Shown here in pieces: positions 1 through 12,900 of a stretch of DNA of 25,534 nt. Source of the stretch: Chloromonas sp. AAM2 (Eukaryota; Chlorophyta; Chlorophyceae; Chlamydomonadales; Chlamydomonadaceae). The notes beneath the pieces are model-generated. The model had not been told where the DNA came from. It was given only the letters and a program-made list of their open reading frames with translations, and did not search any database. A program made the position numbers and the translations under genes. How positions within the stretch are numbered: position 1 is the stretch's first letter; each line of letters starts with the position of its first letter. The stretch is taken from NCBI GenBank assembly GCA_004335635.1, contig QAXH01000790.1, positions 1-25,534 of the forward strand, given 5' to 3'.

Positions 1-209
1 TAGCTGCAGTACCGTGGGTTGAACCATGAAAAGCCATGTAATGATGATGATGATGATGATGATACACTGGCTCTGCAGATCGTGACAGCATCAAGAAACC
101 TGGTTCGAGCAAAGTACAGATCACAACAATGACCAAAAGAAGTCTTGGGCAACTGTGGCTTGCCAAGCACCACGGCACAAAGCGACGCCATGGAATTCGC
201 TCGGAGTGT
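1..209. other. 3' flank / 3' UTR of the giant minus-strand gene
   Basis: This stretch lies downstream of the stop codon of the large minus-strand gene and is presumably its 3' UTR. No TTACA (TGTAA read on the minus strand, the usual green-algal poly(A) signal) is present between the stop codon and the window edge, so transcript cleavage probably lies outside the window. A TGTAA on the plus strand at 37-41 could serve a convergent gene to the left, but nothing else supports one. A short ATG trinucleotide run follows at 41-63. I see no coding sequence here. Confidence 0.5.
41..63. repeat. (ATG)n microsatellite
   Basis: Uninterrupted trinucleotide run of about seven and a half ATG units, in the probable 3' UTR of the minus-strand gene. 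A simple-sequence repeat likely to vary in length between strains. Confidence 0.9.
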
Positions 210-3200
210 TCATTTCTGGCTGGACTTTAGCCGTCCCACAGCTGGATGAGTGATGGCCGTTTGTGTAGCAAACATCGGGTTGCGCCCAGATGCGGGGCTG
301 CGTTGGCCAACTCGCCCGCTGACATTGTTATTGGATCCATTGGTGCTTGCAGCGAGCGACACGCGCGGCATAACGCCACTACCAGCTCGAGGGCTCGTAC
401 GTCCTGTACCTAGCACGCTGAGGCTCCTGCTCATATTATTGACCGGCGCAGACGGCTGCGCCGGTCCGCCGATCCCACGAACACCCACTGATTGTGACAA
501 ACTTTTGTCCATTGCTGCATTTCCAAGGTTGCTATTGCTTGCTGCCAGCGCACCAAGACTTCCAAGCCTCGCATCAGCCGCTGCACCAGGGATCGGCCGA
601 TCCAAGAAAGCGACAGCGAAATCACTTTCTCTGGGCGACCCAGGACGACCCTTGCTTGACTGTAGTTGCGTGTACTGCGACCTGCCGGCAGCCCCATTGC
701 CGCCCCTGGCCATAGGGATTGTAGCTGCTTCAGATGCTTGCGCATGCTGTTGGGTCGTCCAAGCCTGACTCCGAGGCTGGCCCAGCCCGCGCGGCTCAGC
801 TGCCATCTCCCTTGGCCTTGTCTCGGGATGTGCTGTGCGTTGCTCCAACCATGCAGGCACGTTGGACTGATGATACAGCCTTGCTGACGTGCTGGTACAC
901 CCTCGACTCACACCGCCTTCGCCATGGTTGGCCTGCTGAGACGACATGCTGTAGAGCTGCTGCAGCAATTGGCTGCTGCCCAGGTGGCCGCTGTACCCTG
1001 CCGCACTGGAAGCCCGACTGCTATTGGCGCGCGCATTCCACCCACCACTGTAGTCCGATGCATTGTCATCGTGCAGAGCTACCGCGTTCATGTAAAACAT
1101 AGACATCTGGGAGTTGGGAGGCAGCGACGAAAGGCACAGGGAGCTGTGGGTGAAGCTGTTGCTGCGAGTTGGACGATGGCCTGCGGAGCGTGGGCCGCCA
1201 GCAGCAAGCGCCACTGGGTTGGCAAAAATACCATACTCCCCGCCACCGCTGATATCCCGAGGTGAAACGGTGCTGCTATTTGATGCCATGCTACCACCAG
1301 CGGGTGTGCGCAGGAAATCAAACAGCTGCAGGCTAACGCCGCTGTCCTGGGGTGCGCGGGGGCTCTGACCCAGTGGGCTGGTCGCAGTGCTGCTCAACTG
1401 CTGCGATGGGAAGCGCACGCCAAACGCATGTGAAGGCGACCGTGCTCCACTCCGCATGGTCAGCCTACCAAGGTCCGCAGAACCACTGTTGAACCCCCGG
1501 GGAGGAGGCTCGCCACTTGACGTACGCTGGTGGGAGTTGGGTGCGGCATGGGGCACGGGGCTGGATGCGCTGAAGGGTTGTGGTGGTGTGAAGGTCAAGA
1601 CAGGGACCGCCTCCATCAAATCATGTTCATGCATATTGCTGAAAATCTCGCCAGAGCCTTGCCTTGCAAGCCCTGCCGCTTCCTGCTGGAACTCATGACC
1701 AGGCATGCTGTACGCAGCCAGGCCACCCAATCCAACAAGGCCATGCGTATTTTGATCATTTAGCTCGCCGTACACACCATGCCCGATGGGCCCTGCCCAA
1801 TGCTGCCCTCCTCCGCCCAAGGGATTGTCCCATGTCGCCCGGCCTTGGACATTGTGTATGACGGACCTAGCACCAGTGACGCCATCATCGCCAGTGTTGC
1901 TGCCTGTGTGAGGATGGCCGTCAGGGGAGGGTGGCGCAGAGACCAACAAGTCCAGGAGGGTCAACCCATCTGCATCCACGTCTTCTGACCCTTGTTCAAC
2001 ACCTGCTACGCCGGGCGCCTCGCCCTCAGGCCAGCGTGGGCTTGCACTAGCGAATGCAGACCCCTCTAGATTGCTGCTGCTTGGGGGGCCAAGTGCTTCT
2101 TGTGACTTAGGTGTGAAGAGGAAGCCGTCCAAACCCTGATGCCTTTCCTGCAGCTCGTTACCAGCTGCCAACCCCTTGGGCCGTGGCACATCAGGTTCGG
2201 CAGCGAAGCTGTCCTGGTGAGGCTGTGGGACGTCCTGGCAAAGGGTGCTAGGACTGCCTGCTTGCAAAGGCGTGTGTAAGGCACCATGCAAGGCTGGCTT
2301 GTTGGCCTGTGGAGGAGCATTAGCATGGCTGGAGGTGTCCGAACTGTCTTTATGATGTGTGGGATCCTCATGCAACTGCTGCTGCTGCTGCAGCTGCTCT
2401 TGGGCTGTGCATGCAAGTGCCTGCTCTTGCTGAACGTGTTGCTGCTGTTGCTGCTGCACTTTCTCCTGGCCTTCCAACTGCCGTTGCACTTGAGCAGCCG
2501 ATTGGTGCTGCTCTTGCTGGCCTTGCCGCTCGTGCAACCCGTGATCAGCCGCATGCGCCTGCTGGCCCGGGTCGTCACGCAACCGATGTCTCTGCTCTGG
2601 TGCATTGGTCTGTGCCAGGAGCTTGGGCCAGCCGCTAGGCAAGAGCAGCGCCTGCAAGGCCCCCTGCAAGTCTTGGCTCTGTTCCGGTAAGGTTCCATTC
2701 ACACCCTCCTGACTGCCGGCAGCCGTCCATGGCAAGGGCAGCTGCGTGCCGTTGCCGCTGTTGGTAGTGGCGGGACCAGCAGCGTGGGATGCTTGAGGTA
2801 CACTAGCAGCACTCTGGAGCACCACAGTTGCTGTACGACCTGGGCTAGCATCAGGAGCACTCCGCCGTTCCTGGATGCCCCCCAGATCGGAACTGGTGCC
2901 GGGTGTGCTGGCCAGCGGCACTAACAAGCATCCAACCAGGCCAGCGGTGTGGCTGCTGTGACTTGGGCCGGCTGACTGATGTGAATGGCCTGGCTGAGTG
3001 CTGATTAGCTGTACTGCACACTGGAGCAGGCTAGCTGCAACTGTGCGGTTGCCTTCGAGAGCATCGTCAGCAGGATAACGGGCTCCCTGCACTTCTAGTT
3101 CTGCGCCTGAAGCTGGCTGCACCGGTGCGGATGGTTTTGGGCTAGAGAAGTCACCGTCAAGTTGCACTGTGTTCCTGAGTGGCGGGCAATCACTGGCTGT

Positions 3201-6200
3201 TACAGTGCTCGTGTAAGCCTGCAGAGCTGCCAATGTGGCCGTCATCAGGGTGCCTCTGGTGCTGCCAGGGTCAGTCACGTGAAGACCTGGAGCCAGGCGT
3301 AGCCTGCCACTGGAGGTACCAGCAGCACCTGCCTTGTTCACAGCATCGGCTGCTTTAGGATTGCTGGCTGGCCCTGCCTTCATCCGCTTGCTGCCCGGCC
3401 CTGGCACCAGCTTTGCTGCACCCTGATGTGCTAAGTCAGTCGCTGCGCCATCAGGGTGCTGCGGCTGGCCTGCCCCGTTAGCCATCGCTAGCTTCGCTTC
3501 GTCTCCTTGAGCCAGGCCCTTCAGCCTGCGCAGTTGCTCCGCCAGCTTGCTGTTGAATATGCTGCGCTGGTGCAGTGCACTGCCCACTGCCTCAACTGAA
3601 CTCAGGTCCAGCCCGGAGCCCTGAACCGAACACATGACTGCGTGCACTGTGGCCTGCATTTCTGAGTCGGAGTAAACTCGGGTGGCTTGCAGGAGGGCAG
3701 CCAGCCACTGGAGCAGCAGATCTTCTGCTCGCTGCAACCGCTCTGATGCAAACCCATCCATGCCACTGTCAGCATCCTGGGCTACAGGACGGCGACCGTG
3801 CTGTCCACTGGCAACGCTTCCCGTTTTCACACCACCTTCGGCATCAATGCTGGTGACCATGCAAGCGGTAGCAGCTGCATGAGCAGAACGCACCCATGCC
3901 AGCAGGGTTGTGACATGCGTCCTACACGTCATGAACCAATCCAACACCAGCAGCTGCTGCAAGTGTGCGCATATGCTGGCCTGCAACGTGGCTGCTGCCA
4001 CCTGTGCCCGGCTCGCGCTTGATCGGTGCACGTCCACGGACAGTCGAGCGGCCGATTCCGCCAGCCCTGGATGGAGACCAGCACTGAAGCGACGGCCGGA
4101 GTCATTTTCAGACCGCTTCATGCTCGTGCCGTTGCCGGCACTGTCGCCCAAAGGTCCGCTGCTGAAGGTGCTGCTTGTGAAGGGACCACGAGGGCTGCCT
4201 GCAAGGTGTGGGACCGTACCGTCGCCAGCTGCGTCTGGGCCCAGTTCTGATACCGGTCCCAGCGACTGGCTTCCCTGCAAGACATGTCAAAGCAAATGTT
4301 CTTCTGCAGACACACAATAGTCTTTCCTGTGATGGCAGGCAAGCGGCAAGTTGGCGCCACAATCAGTATGGCAGGTTGGCCACTCCATGCATACAATACA
4401 ATTGTGAGCCAAGCATGTGCACAGCCCCATTTTTGGCAAGGTAAAATCGTTGAGAGCTGAAGCAGCCTAGTTCATGCAAGAGTAGCCTGGAGTCACCCAC
4501 CCGCGTCATTGACATGCTGTGGCCGTCCAGCCCACCCCTGCTGCCTCCTTGCGAGGACAGCCTGCCACTGCCCGGCTGCTGCCCGTCCTTGTGCACAAAA
4601 GAAGACCCAGTGCCCTTCAGCAGCCGCAGGTTGGGATTAGGCATCAGAGACTCCACCACCTCCGCAGCATGCGGACGCACGCACTGCAGCAATGTACCCA
4701 TCAACTGGGCCACGTCAACAACCATAGAAAGGTCATTCAGATCTGCTAGCTGGTGTTCTTGAAGCGGAGATGTGTCACGGCCTTGTGGGCTGGAGGACGT
4801 GCCACCTGGTGGCAGAGGGACACTGCCAGCTGCTGACTGCCCGCTCAGCCTGTCACCGTCGTGCTGTGGCCCTAGCATGGGACCGGCAGTGGCAGGAGGG
4901 CGCAGGTCTTTATCAGACTTCCGGCCGCTCAACCGCCAGCTTTGTCGCCTCGTCAAGTCAGCCACGATTGACTGCTGTTCTATGAAATCACCAGGCACCT
5001 GCCCTTTCACCGCATCCTGATCAGCGGACCTGTGGTATAGCGCTTGCTGCTGGGCTTGCAAGCCTGAGTGTGGCGTCAGGCGCCCACTCACGGTCCTTCC
5101 ACCAGACAGCTGCTGCCCCATTGCACCCTGGCCACGCGTCCGGCTTGGTGAAGCACGACTGGAATCACCAGCTATGCCTGGAAGCTTCATGGTGGTTGCC
5201 TCAGGCGCTTGGTCTGTGTGCTGTGACACAGCGTGTGCCAACTGTGCCAGCACTGCATCCTTGTCCTGCAACACCGTCACAATGCCAGTGAGCGTGTGGC
5301 TTTTCAATTCTGAAAAGGCAGGAGGATCACATGCTATCACCAGTGAGCTTTGAGCCTTTTGCTTCAGTAACAACAAGGCAGAACAAGAGCTGTGGTCAGC
5401 ATGGTACGTTTGTGAGGAATGTGCACAAGCATGACTAGCTCTTGCCTCGGCACGGCTGTTCCACCCAGGCTGAAGCATTACACAAACAGCACGTCGTTCA
5501 ATGAAAGATATCATGTAAGGCATGTTGTGCTGCTGCTCCAGTGTGGCTGGAAACATGCCCATATGTGATCTGTATGCCAATCCGCATATCGCACCTGCTG
5601 CGGCAGAAGGGCGCTTGCAGTGAGGGCGCTGTCCATCATGGGCAGGAATGAACCCAGGGACCAGTCCTCATCGTCCACCAGCTGAAACTCCCCCACAAAC
5701 TCACACGCCTGTACAACAAAGATAGGTTGAGAGTGACTCAGCGTGAGGGCATTGAGGGTGAATGAAGTCACGCATGGGTGCAGGCAGGAACAAGAGAGAC
5801 ACAGGGAAGGCTAAAAGAGTGGCAGTGAGCGAGAGCATGGAAGATTACAATGACGACATGGGCACGGAGACCATTTGGCACACCTCATTCACTGCAGCTG
5901 CCATCGTCTGTGCATCATACACGCCCTGCCACTTGAGCAGCAGTTTGAGGCAGGCCTCTGGCTCCGGGGCTGACAGTACGGCACGCACAACCTGCAGGCA
6001 ACGCATGCGAGCGGCCACACCCACATGCCGGCAGTGCTGCTAACATCGCATGAATCAACCAGGACAGTGCAGCGCGCGTCTGACAATGCTCAGGCCCAGG
6101 CCAAGCAAGGCAGTGAAGAACACGTGTCCCGCTGAACGCGTGTGATCCTACAAAACAGTTGAAGCCAGCCCAAGGATTCATCAGGGCGGTGGACGGGTTG

Positions 6201-9200
6201 ACAGCAGAATGAAGCCTCCACAGAAGAGGGCAGTGGAGGGTGCTTGACAACATGATGGTGGTGGCAGGCCTACCTGCTCTGCAGGCGTGCACATGGCACT
6301 GCTGCATGCATGTGCCATGCACAACTCCACGAATTCCAGTGCCATGGCGCAGCCCAGGTGCGCCTGCAGCTGACGCCGTACACTGTGAGGTGAGAGGGTC
6401 ATGAGGCCTGCGGCGTGTGTGGCGGGGCCTGGCAGCAGCGGCATGATGCACATGCGCTTGGGCATGATCGCCAGCAGCTGGTCACTGACCTGCATGCAAC
6501 AGACAAAGCAAAAGCGACAATACAGATGGCTCCAAGCAACTGTGGTGACAAAAGGCGCTTGGCTGTCTGTCCACATGGCCACCATATGCATGCAACAGAC
6601 AACGCAAGGGAAATGGTGTACATGGCAGATGTATTACAGGCTGTTCCACACCGTTGAGCTTGGAGCAGCTCCAGTGTTGCATGCGCAGCGATGAAGCTAC
6701 AGAGGGTGTGCGTCTTTAGGCTGCGAGCACAGTTGATGGTGATGTGTGTGCATTGTCTGGCATGGCTCTGCCGGCCCTAGCTCAGTATGTCAGCAAACAC
6801 TGCCATGCTACCAACAGTCCCTTGCCTGTTGACCTTCAAAACCCCAGGACTACTGGACTCACCTCGCTGAGCAGGTTGAGGTACACATCTGACCTTGTGC
6901 CCAGCACTGCCCTGGGGATACTGACCAGCTCACGCATGGCGCTGCACACCCCTGACAGCTCATGGGCTGACAGGCTGGGCCCCAGCTGCTGCACTAGGAT
7001 TTCCCAACCCATATCCAAGCAGGGCCCGCGCAGCATCAGAGGGGAGCCCACAATATCTGAACCCTTCCCCTCCGCCTGACCCCCACCCTTCCCGCCTAGC
7101 AGCAGTGCACTGCCTGTGCCATTGGTTGTCGCTGCTTCACCATCCAGGGACTTGTGTGTGCGTATGGGCGGTGGACGGAACGCATCCAGGCTGTACACGC
7201 GTGCACCGGGAGCAGTGGTGGTGGCTTTAGCTGCAGCGGATTGGAGCAGGGAGTGGAAGGAGACTTGCCCCATGGCGAGTTTGCGTGCTTCAGAGGGCTG
7301 CTGCCGGAGTGCCTGGTGCGTGGATAGGGCGGTGATGGCTGCCTTGCGCCAGTCACCGACTGCACGCCATGCGCTCGCAGCCCAGCCAGCGCTGGGGCAG
7401 CTGCGGAGCAGCGACCATTGGATCTGCCAGGCAGGTGGCAGGTCGTTAGCTCCCGCCCGGCTGTTACCCAGCTGCACTGCTGAATGCATGGTGTCGATGC
7501 TGCCCCTGGTGCCATCTGACGGTAAAGCCCATGTTGGCGGCCATTGGCCCATGCGCGCAAGGCCCAGTAAAGTCGTTTGCATCTGAGGAGCAGGCACAGC
7601 ACACAAGTGAGACAACTACGTGGACAGTCCACTTTGCGGACGGACAATAGTGCATACTTATAGTAGTGCATACTAGACAGGCATGATGCGTGTGCCTTGT
7701 CAAGCACCATCTGATGTTCAGAGCTCAATGCGTCTCAAGTCAAGAACGGAAACTGTGACGAAACTGTGCGAGCTGTCAGTGGGCAAATGATGCGAGTGGC
7801 CGTACCCAGAGGCCTTGGTCACACACACCTGCATGCTGCATGCGTGTGCCATGAGCAGCAGCCCTGCCACCATTGCTGGCTGCTGCAGCCGCTCCACAGC
7901 CGCTGGCAGCAGCGGCAGCCGTCCCGTTGCTGATCGTGCCGCTGCCCCTGCAACCCCTGCAGTGCTGCTACTCTGCCTGAGACCCAACCGTACTGATGCT
8001 CTGCGAGCCACCACAGCTACCGAGCTCATGTTCGCATCAGCACCAGCACCGGATGCGTTGTAATGGCCTGCAGAAGATTGGGATCGGTCTCGCCCAGCCT
8101 CAGAGGAGGGCCAGACAGGGCCGAGCAGTGCACTGATTTCAAAGGCAGTGTGGAACAGCTGAAACCGGCACAGGATACCGTGTGTTAATGCCGGTGCTGG
8201 GTCGGTTGCATCGCCAGCTGCTGGGGTGAAGGGGGTGAGAGGGTGCCATACGGTTGGTGCTGGGAGACCGATGAAGCATGTTGGCATGCGCCCGCGCCTG
8301 AAAGACAGAAACAGTAGAATAGGACAAAAGGTCATTACATGTTGAATTGCAGTCAAGGCAACAGACAATAACAACCACACAACCGAGCTGCAATGCCACA
8401 TGGATTATGGTGTGGCTGGCAGCCTGCATTGACGGCATGTCCTAGCAAGAGACAATCAAGTAGGTACTGACAGTCCGCTCTTGTATATGTTGGTGCGACT
8501 CCGCCTTAGGACCTGAGCCAGCTTCTGCACAGCTTCCCAAAGGCGTCGCGGTCACTCGTTTCAAAAATGAGATCACTGCGCAGTCTAATTCACGAAACGA
8601 GAGCAAAGTAGCCCGGAGCGATTTGCCGTTTCCACTCGGTGCGTAAATTCAATTGTGTCAGTGTTTTGGTCCGCCCGACGTCTCCGGTGCAGGCTGCAAC
8701 AGCACACACCCCATCCCCGTGTGCCAGTTCCAGCAGCCACACCACAGCGTCTACCAACAGGTTGCACCACACCTCACACCAGTCTCACACCACACTCATC
8801 CTGTCCAGATGTCCATACATCTCACACACGTCAGTTACACCACCCACAAATTGTCCCAGAACTGGCAAACTTCTTTGTTTCTTCTGTGGCACGAATAAAC
8901 CCAGATGTGCCTGCAGGCTGAACTTCCTTTTCGTCAGACACACCTTACCTTCCATCTTTTGCAGTGAACGACTTGGCCACGATACTTGGGCTGCTGAGTC
9001 CGGTGCCTGGGCTCAGCGGTGCCACCGATGTCACATGGTGCCTTGCTGAGGCCATGCCATGCCACCTGGACGCCTGTGCAGCCGCCTCGCCTGAGGTCTG
9101 GATGAACCCATGCAGTGTGCAGCCCACGTATGCAGCGCACTGACATGCCAAACCCAGCTGCTGCCAAGCGGCCTGAAGTCCCCACATGACAGCTAAAGGC

Positions 9201-9902
9201 ACATCCTTGGGTTCACTGACCCCATTAGCACTGGCGAGGTCTTGGCCATTTGCTGTGCCATCGGTGTCAGCACATGCCCTGGTGGTGCCAGTATCACGCT
9301 TGGTTCTGCCTTGACCAGTGAAAGCATGGCCATGTGCAGTAGCTGGATGTGGGTGTGATGCAAGGGGCTGCATATCTTGGAGCAGTGAAGCAAGCCCTTC
9401 TACATGTTTCAACAGCACAGGCAGGCAGGCTGCTAGCCAACGGTGCTCCAGCTGCTGCGCGTTCTGTACTGATTTTGACGCAGTTGCTTTAGGGCTGGTT
9501 GGTTCAGTGGCTGTGTCTGGCATGGAGGCAGGTGCAAGTGTAGATGCGGAGGTTGTGAGCTGGTCGCATAGAAAGGCGCCAAAGGCATTCAGCAGCCCGC
9601 TGGCTCCTGTGAGGCATGCCATGCGCTGAAGCACCTGTGCAAGCAAGGCAGACCAGCAACACATTGCGACAGTACTCATGTGCACTTGCCTAACGAACTA
9701 CCTACCACTGCTTTCAAACCCTTGCTTACGGGCCATCATGGTGGTGATGAGAAGAAAGTGCTTTGGCTGGCGGCCAGAGAAGAACCAGAGAAGAAACTGG
9801 CTTTGGCCTTGAGCCTCACAGGAAAGTAATACATTCTCACAGCAAGGGTTTTCCCCCCTGTTCCCGTTAAGCAGTCCTCCCCGGATTGAAGGCCACGTGA
9901 TC

Positions 9903-9934
<32 letters not shown>

Positions 9935-12900
9935 CGGCAACGGCAAAAAAAGGTTCCCAGTCAGAGATAAACATCGCGAGCTTGTTAGCATGCCAATGGT
10001 CACCTACCAGGTAGGACGGCAGGAAGCCGTAGATGTGCGCACGTGTGTAGTGTGCAAGACTACCCATGAGGTCACCCCGCAGCAGCGCCCCATCACCGGC
10101 CTGTAGGCTGTGCACCACACATGGAGGCAAACAGTACACGTCCAGAGGCAAGGGGATCTGCACTGATGACAGCTGGCCGCTGGGTGCAGCCGTGCCCTGA
10201 GGCAGCAGCACCACAGCCTGCTGCGGTGCATCTCCTGGTGAGGGTTGCTGGCTGCATGGACTGTGATTGGCGGTGTTGTGGGTGGCGGGAACGGTGGGGG
10301 TTGCTTGCTGGTCGGCATACGGGCGTCCTGGGGGCTGCAACACACAGGAGCTGCCCAGCTGCCGCCACTTGATCTGTAGCTGGCTGCCTAGAGCACCTGC
10401 ATGCAACATGTGGCAAAGTGGCGGGGTGCATCACAAGAGCAAATGGAGGTTTAGTAACAGCGGACAAAACAGGGGGTGGCACGAAGATTGGAACTTGCGT
10501 CAGATAAGGATGAGGCATCAACGTGGTGAACCCTCACTACCAGCTGACCAAGCATGCCCGCTTCAGCAAAGGCCCGAACCTTGGTTAATTTGGCATGTTC
10601 AACACCTCACCCGCCACATCAGCAGTGCTGGCATTGAGTTTGCACGAGTGTCCTTGCAGCAGGCACAGGCTGGATCCAGGTGCCAGGTTAGGCATGGCCA
10701 TAGTCATGGCATTGCTAGCCAACAGGGCATGTCGCAGGGGACCAGCATCTGTGCCGGAAAAAAAGCCTGCATTTCCGTTGCTCTGCACGCTGCGACCGCT
10801 GCCGCCCGCCTGCACAATCCCGCCATTGCCCAGTGCAGTGCCTGAGCCGCTCCTTGCAGGAACCAAGACCTGTAAGTTGGGCCTGCGCACGTCCTTTAGC
10901 AATGGCTTCTGAGCTTGCAAGGGCAGTGCACTGCTGACAGCACCATCCCTCTCCGCACTTTCCGCGTTCATGTTCCTATCTGGAACATCTGGGCTTGCGA
11001 CCGCAGCTGCTGTGGTGTCGGCTGATACTGTGATGGCTTGAGGTGTACTTTGCTGGCCTGTTGTGGCCGCTATGCTTCTCTTCGCCGTTGTGGCTGCAGC
11101 GGCACGTGATGGTGTTAAAGGCAGCAGCTTCGCTGGTAGCTGGGCATTTGCTGTCCCCTGAGCCGCACAGCGTAGAAGCGCTATGCAGTGGCCATCAGTA
11201 CAAGCAAGTTGGATACCCCCGTCCCCTGGCATATTGCTTGCTCTGTCTGACCGTCGGCCGTCGTTGCTTGGTGACCCATCCTTGGGCGGCAAAACAGTCA
11301 TCACACACAGGCTGAATGTGCATTTGCTGGCCGGCCGTGTGATGTGCCTGCGGCTGGCGTGGCCGCTGCGCAGTAGCTGTTGGAAGGACACCTCAATGAC
11401 CGCAGGAGCCGCTGCCGATGGCTTATGGCCCTGCACGTACGTGACAAGCAAGGCAAGGCAAGTGTAAGCTCACATGTTGCGTGCATTCGTGGGTCAGGCT
11501 AAGCATGGTGATGGCAACTGCACAACAGCATGGTCACCACTGTGAAGTGATTGGTACGTCGACGCCTCTGACATAGGGGGTTCAACTCTAATGTAGGAAG
11601 CTCATAGAGCTGTAGCAGGGAGCCGCAAGCCTGGATTCCAGCAGCTTTCTAATGTAATCTCATCATGATGACTGTAAGAACGGTAAGACCGGCAGACAAG
11701 GTGCTGGGGACTAGCAGTAGATGGTTAATACATTGCATGCACCTTGCGCGTGATCTGCAGCCCCACGTGGCCCCTTGCCACGTCCACCGCACTGATGCCA
11801 CCAAGAGAGTCCATGACCACCACCGTTGAGCTGGCAGGCAGCCATGTCAGGCTGCGCACCACACGACGCAGATTACCTGCAAGACAGCACAAGGCGACAA
11901 AGGGGGTCAGATGGAAGCCCAGCTTGGCGGCTGGCACATGCCCTGTGGTGTTGCAGCCGTGCACTGTTATTTCGACATGTGGCGTGCAGCCTTTGTTGAA
12001 CTGTCCCATGCTCGTTCGTGACCGCATGAGTATGCTCTGGCAACAGCGCAAACTCATCTGTGTACAGGCTGTGTCCATTCATGCATTTTCAAGGCTCACA
12101 CTCATGCGTTCAGGCCTGGACAGTTCAAGGCTCATACCGTATGGACCATATTTCATCCCACAGGGGGCAAAACAACATTCAATACCAACGGTCCCACAGG
12201 TCCCGCACTCCTACCAGAACAACAATTATCTTCCATGCAGGCGTCTCGCAGACACAGCCAGACATCAATATGATTTCGGGCAGCATTTCTGCAGCCTATT
12301 ATTGAACTAAAAGGCTATGTGCATGGCTGTCAGACTGGTTGATTCTTGATCATGCATGCTGCAACACTGCTACAGCTACACATTTCAACTCACAAGTCGT
12401 CGTTTTTGCGATGTGACGAGGCGTTTTACTTCCCGCAGCGCGTAGAAACGAGGCGTTTTATTTCCCGCAGTGTGAATAAATGTGATGAAATACTTGCAAA
12501 CTGCCTGCCAAAGGCCAAGAATGGGGTTTTGGACCCCCCACCCGCCAACAGTAGATGATATATTGCAAGTAGGATATAGTCTATACAGTAGTTGTGTTGC
12601 AGTTTAAGCGAATACTGGCCAAAGCACCACGTTCAGTGACTGCAGGAGTAGTGTGCTTGTCACACATCAACGTTTGACTATGATTCCCTCTTACCTGCAG
12701 GATGCACTATAGTCACCAACACCAGACGTACTGCGCTGGCCACTCACACATGAGCAGTTGATTCTGATTCCCTCTCACCTGCTGCACTGCTTGAGGGCAG
12801 CGGCTTGTGCATGAGCGCGATGCCGCGTGAGTCCATGACCGACACGCACACGTGTCCTGCGGTGTCACTGACTGCCATGGCCAGCAAGTCACCTGCGGAC

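Noticed and set aside
95..120. GGTTCGAGC as a tRNA T-loop
   Set aside because: No matching acceptor, D-arm or anticodon stem could be folded around it.
2286..2690. Plus-strand Leu-rich open frame of about 134 codons
   Set aside because: It is antisense to the polyglutamine/CAG tract of the giant gene; repeats of CTG give open Leu frames by chance.
9897..10106. Plus-strand poly-Asn open frame
   Set aside because: Produced by the (AAC)11 microsatellite in an intron; no other support.
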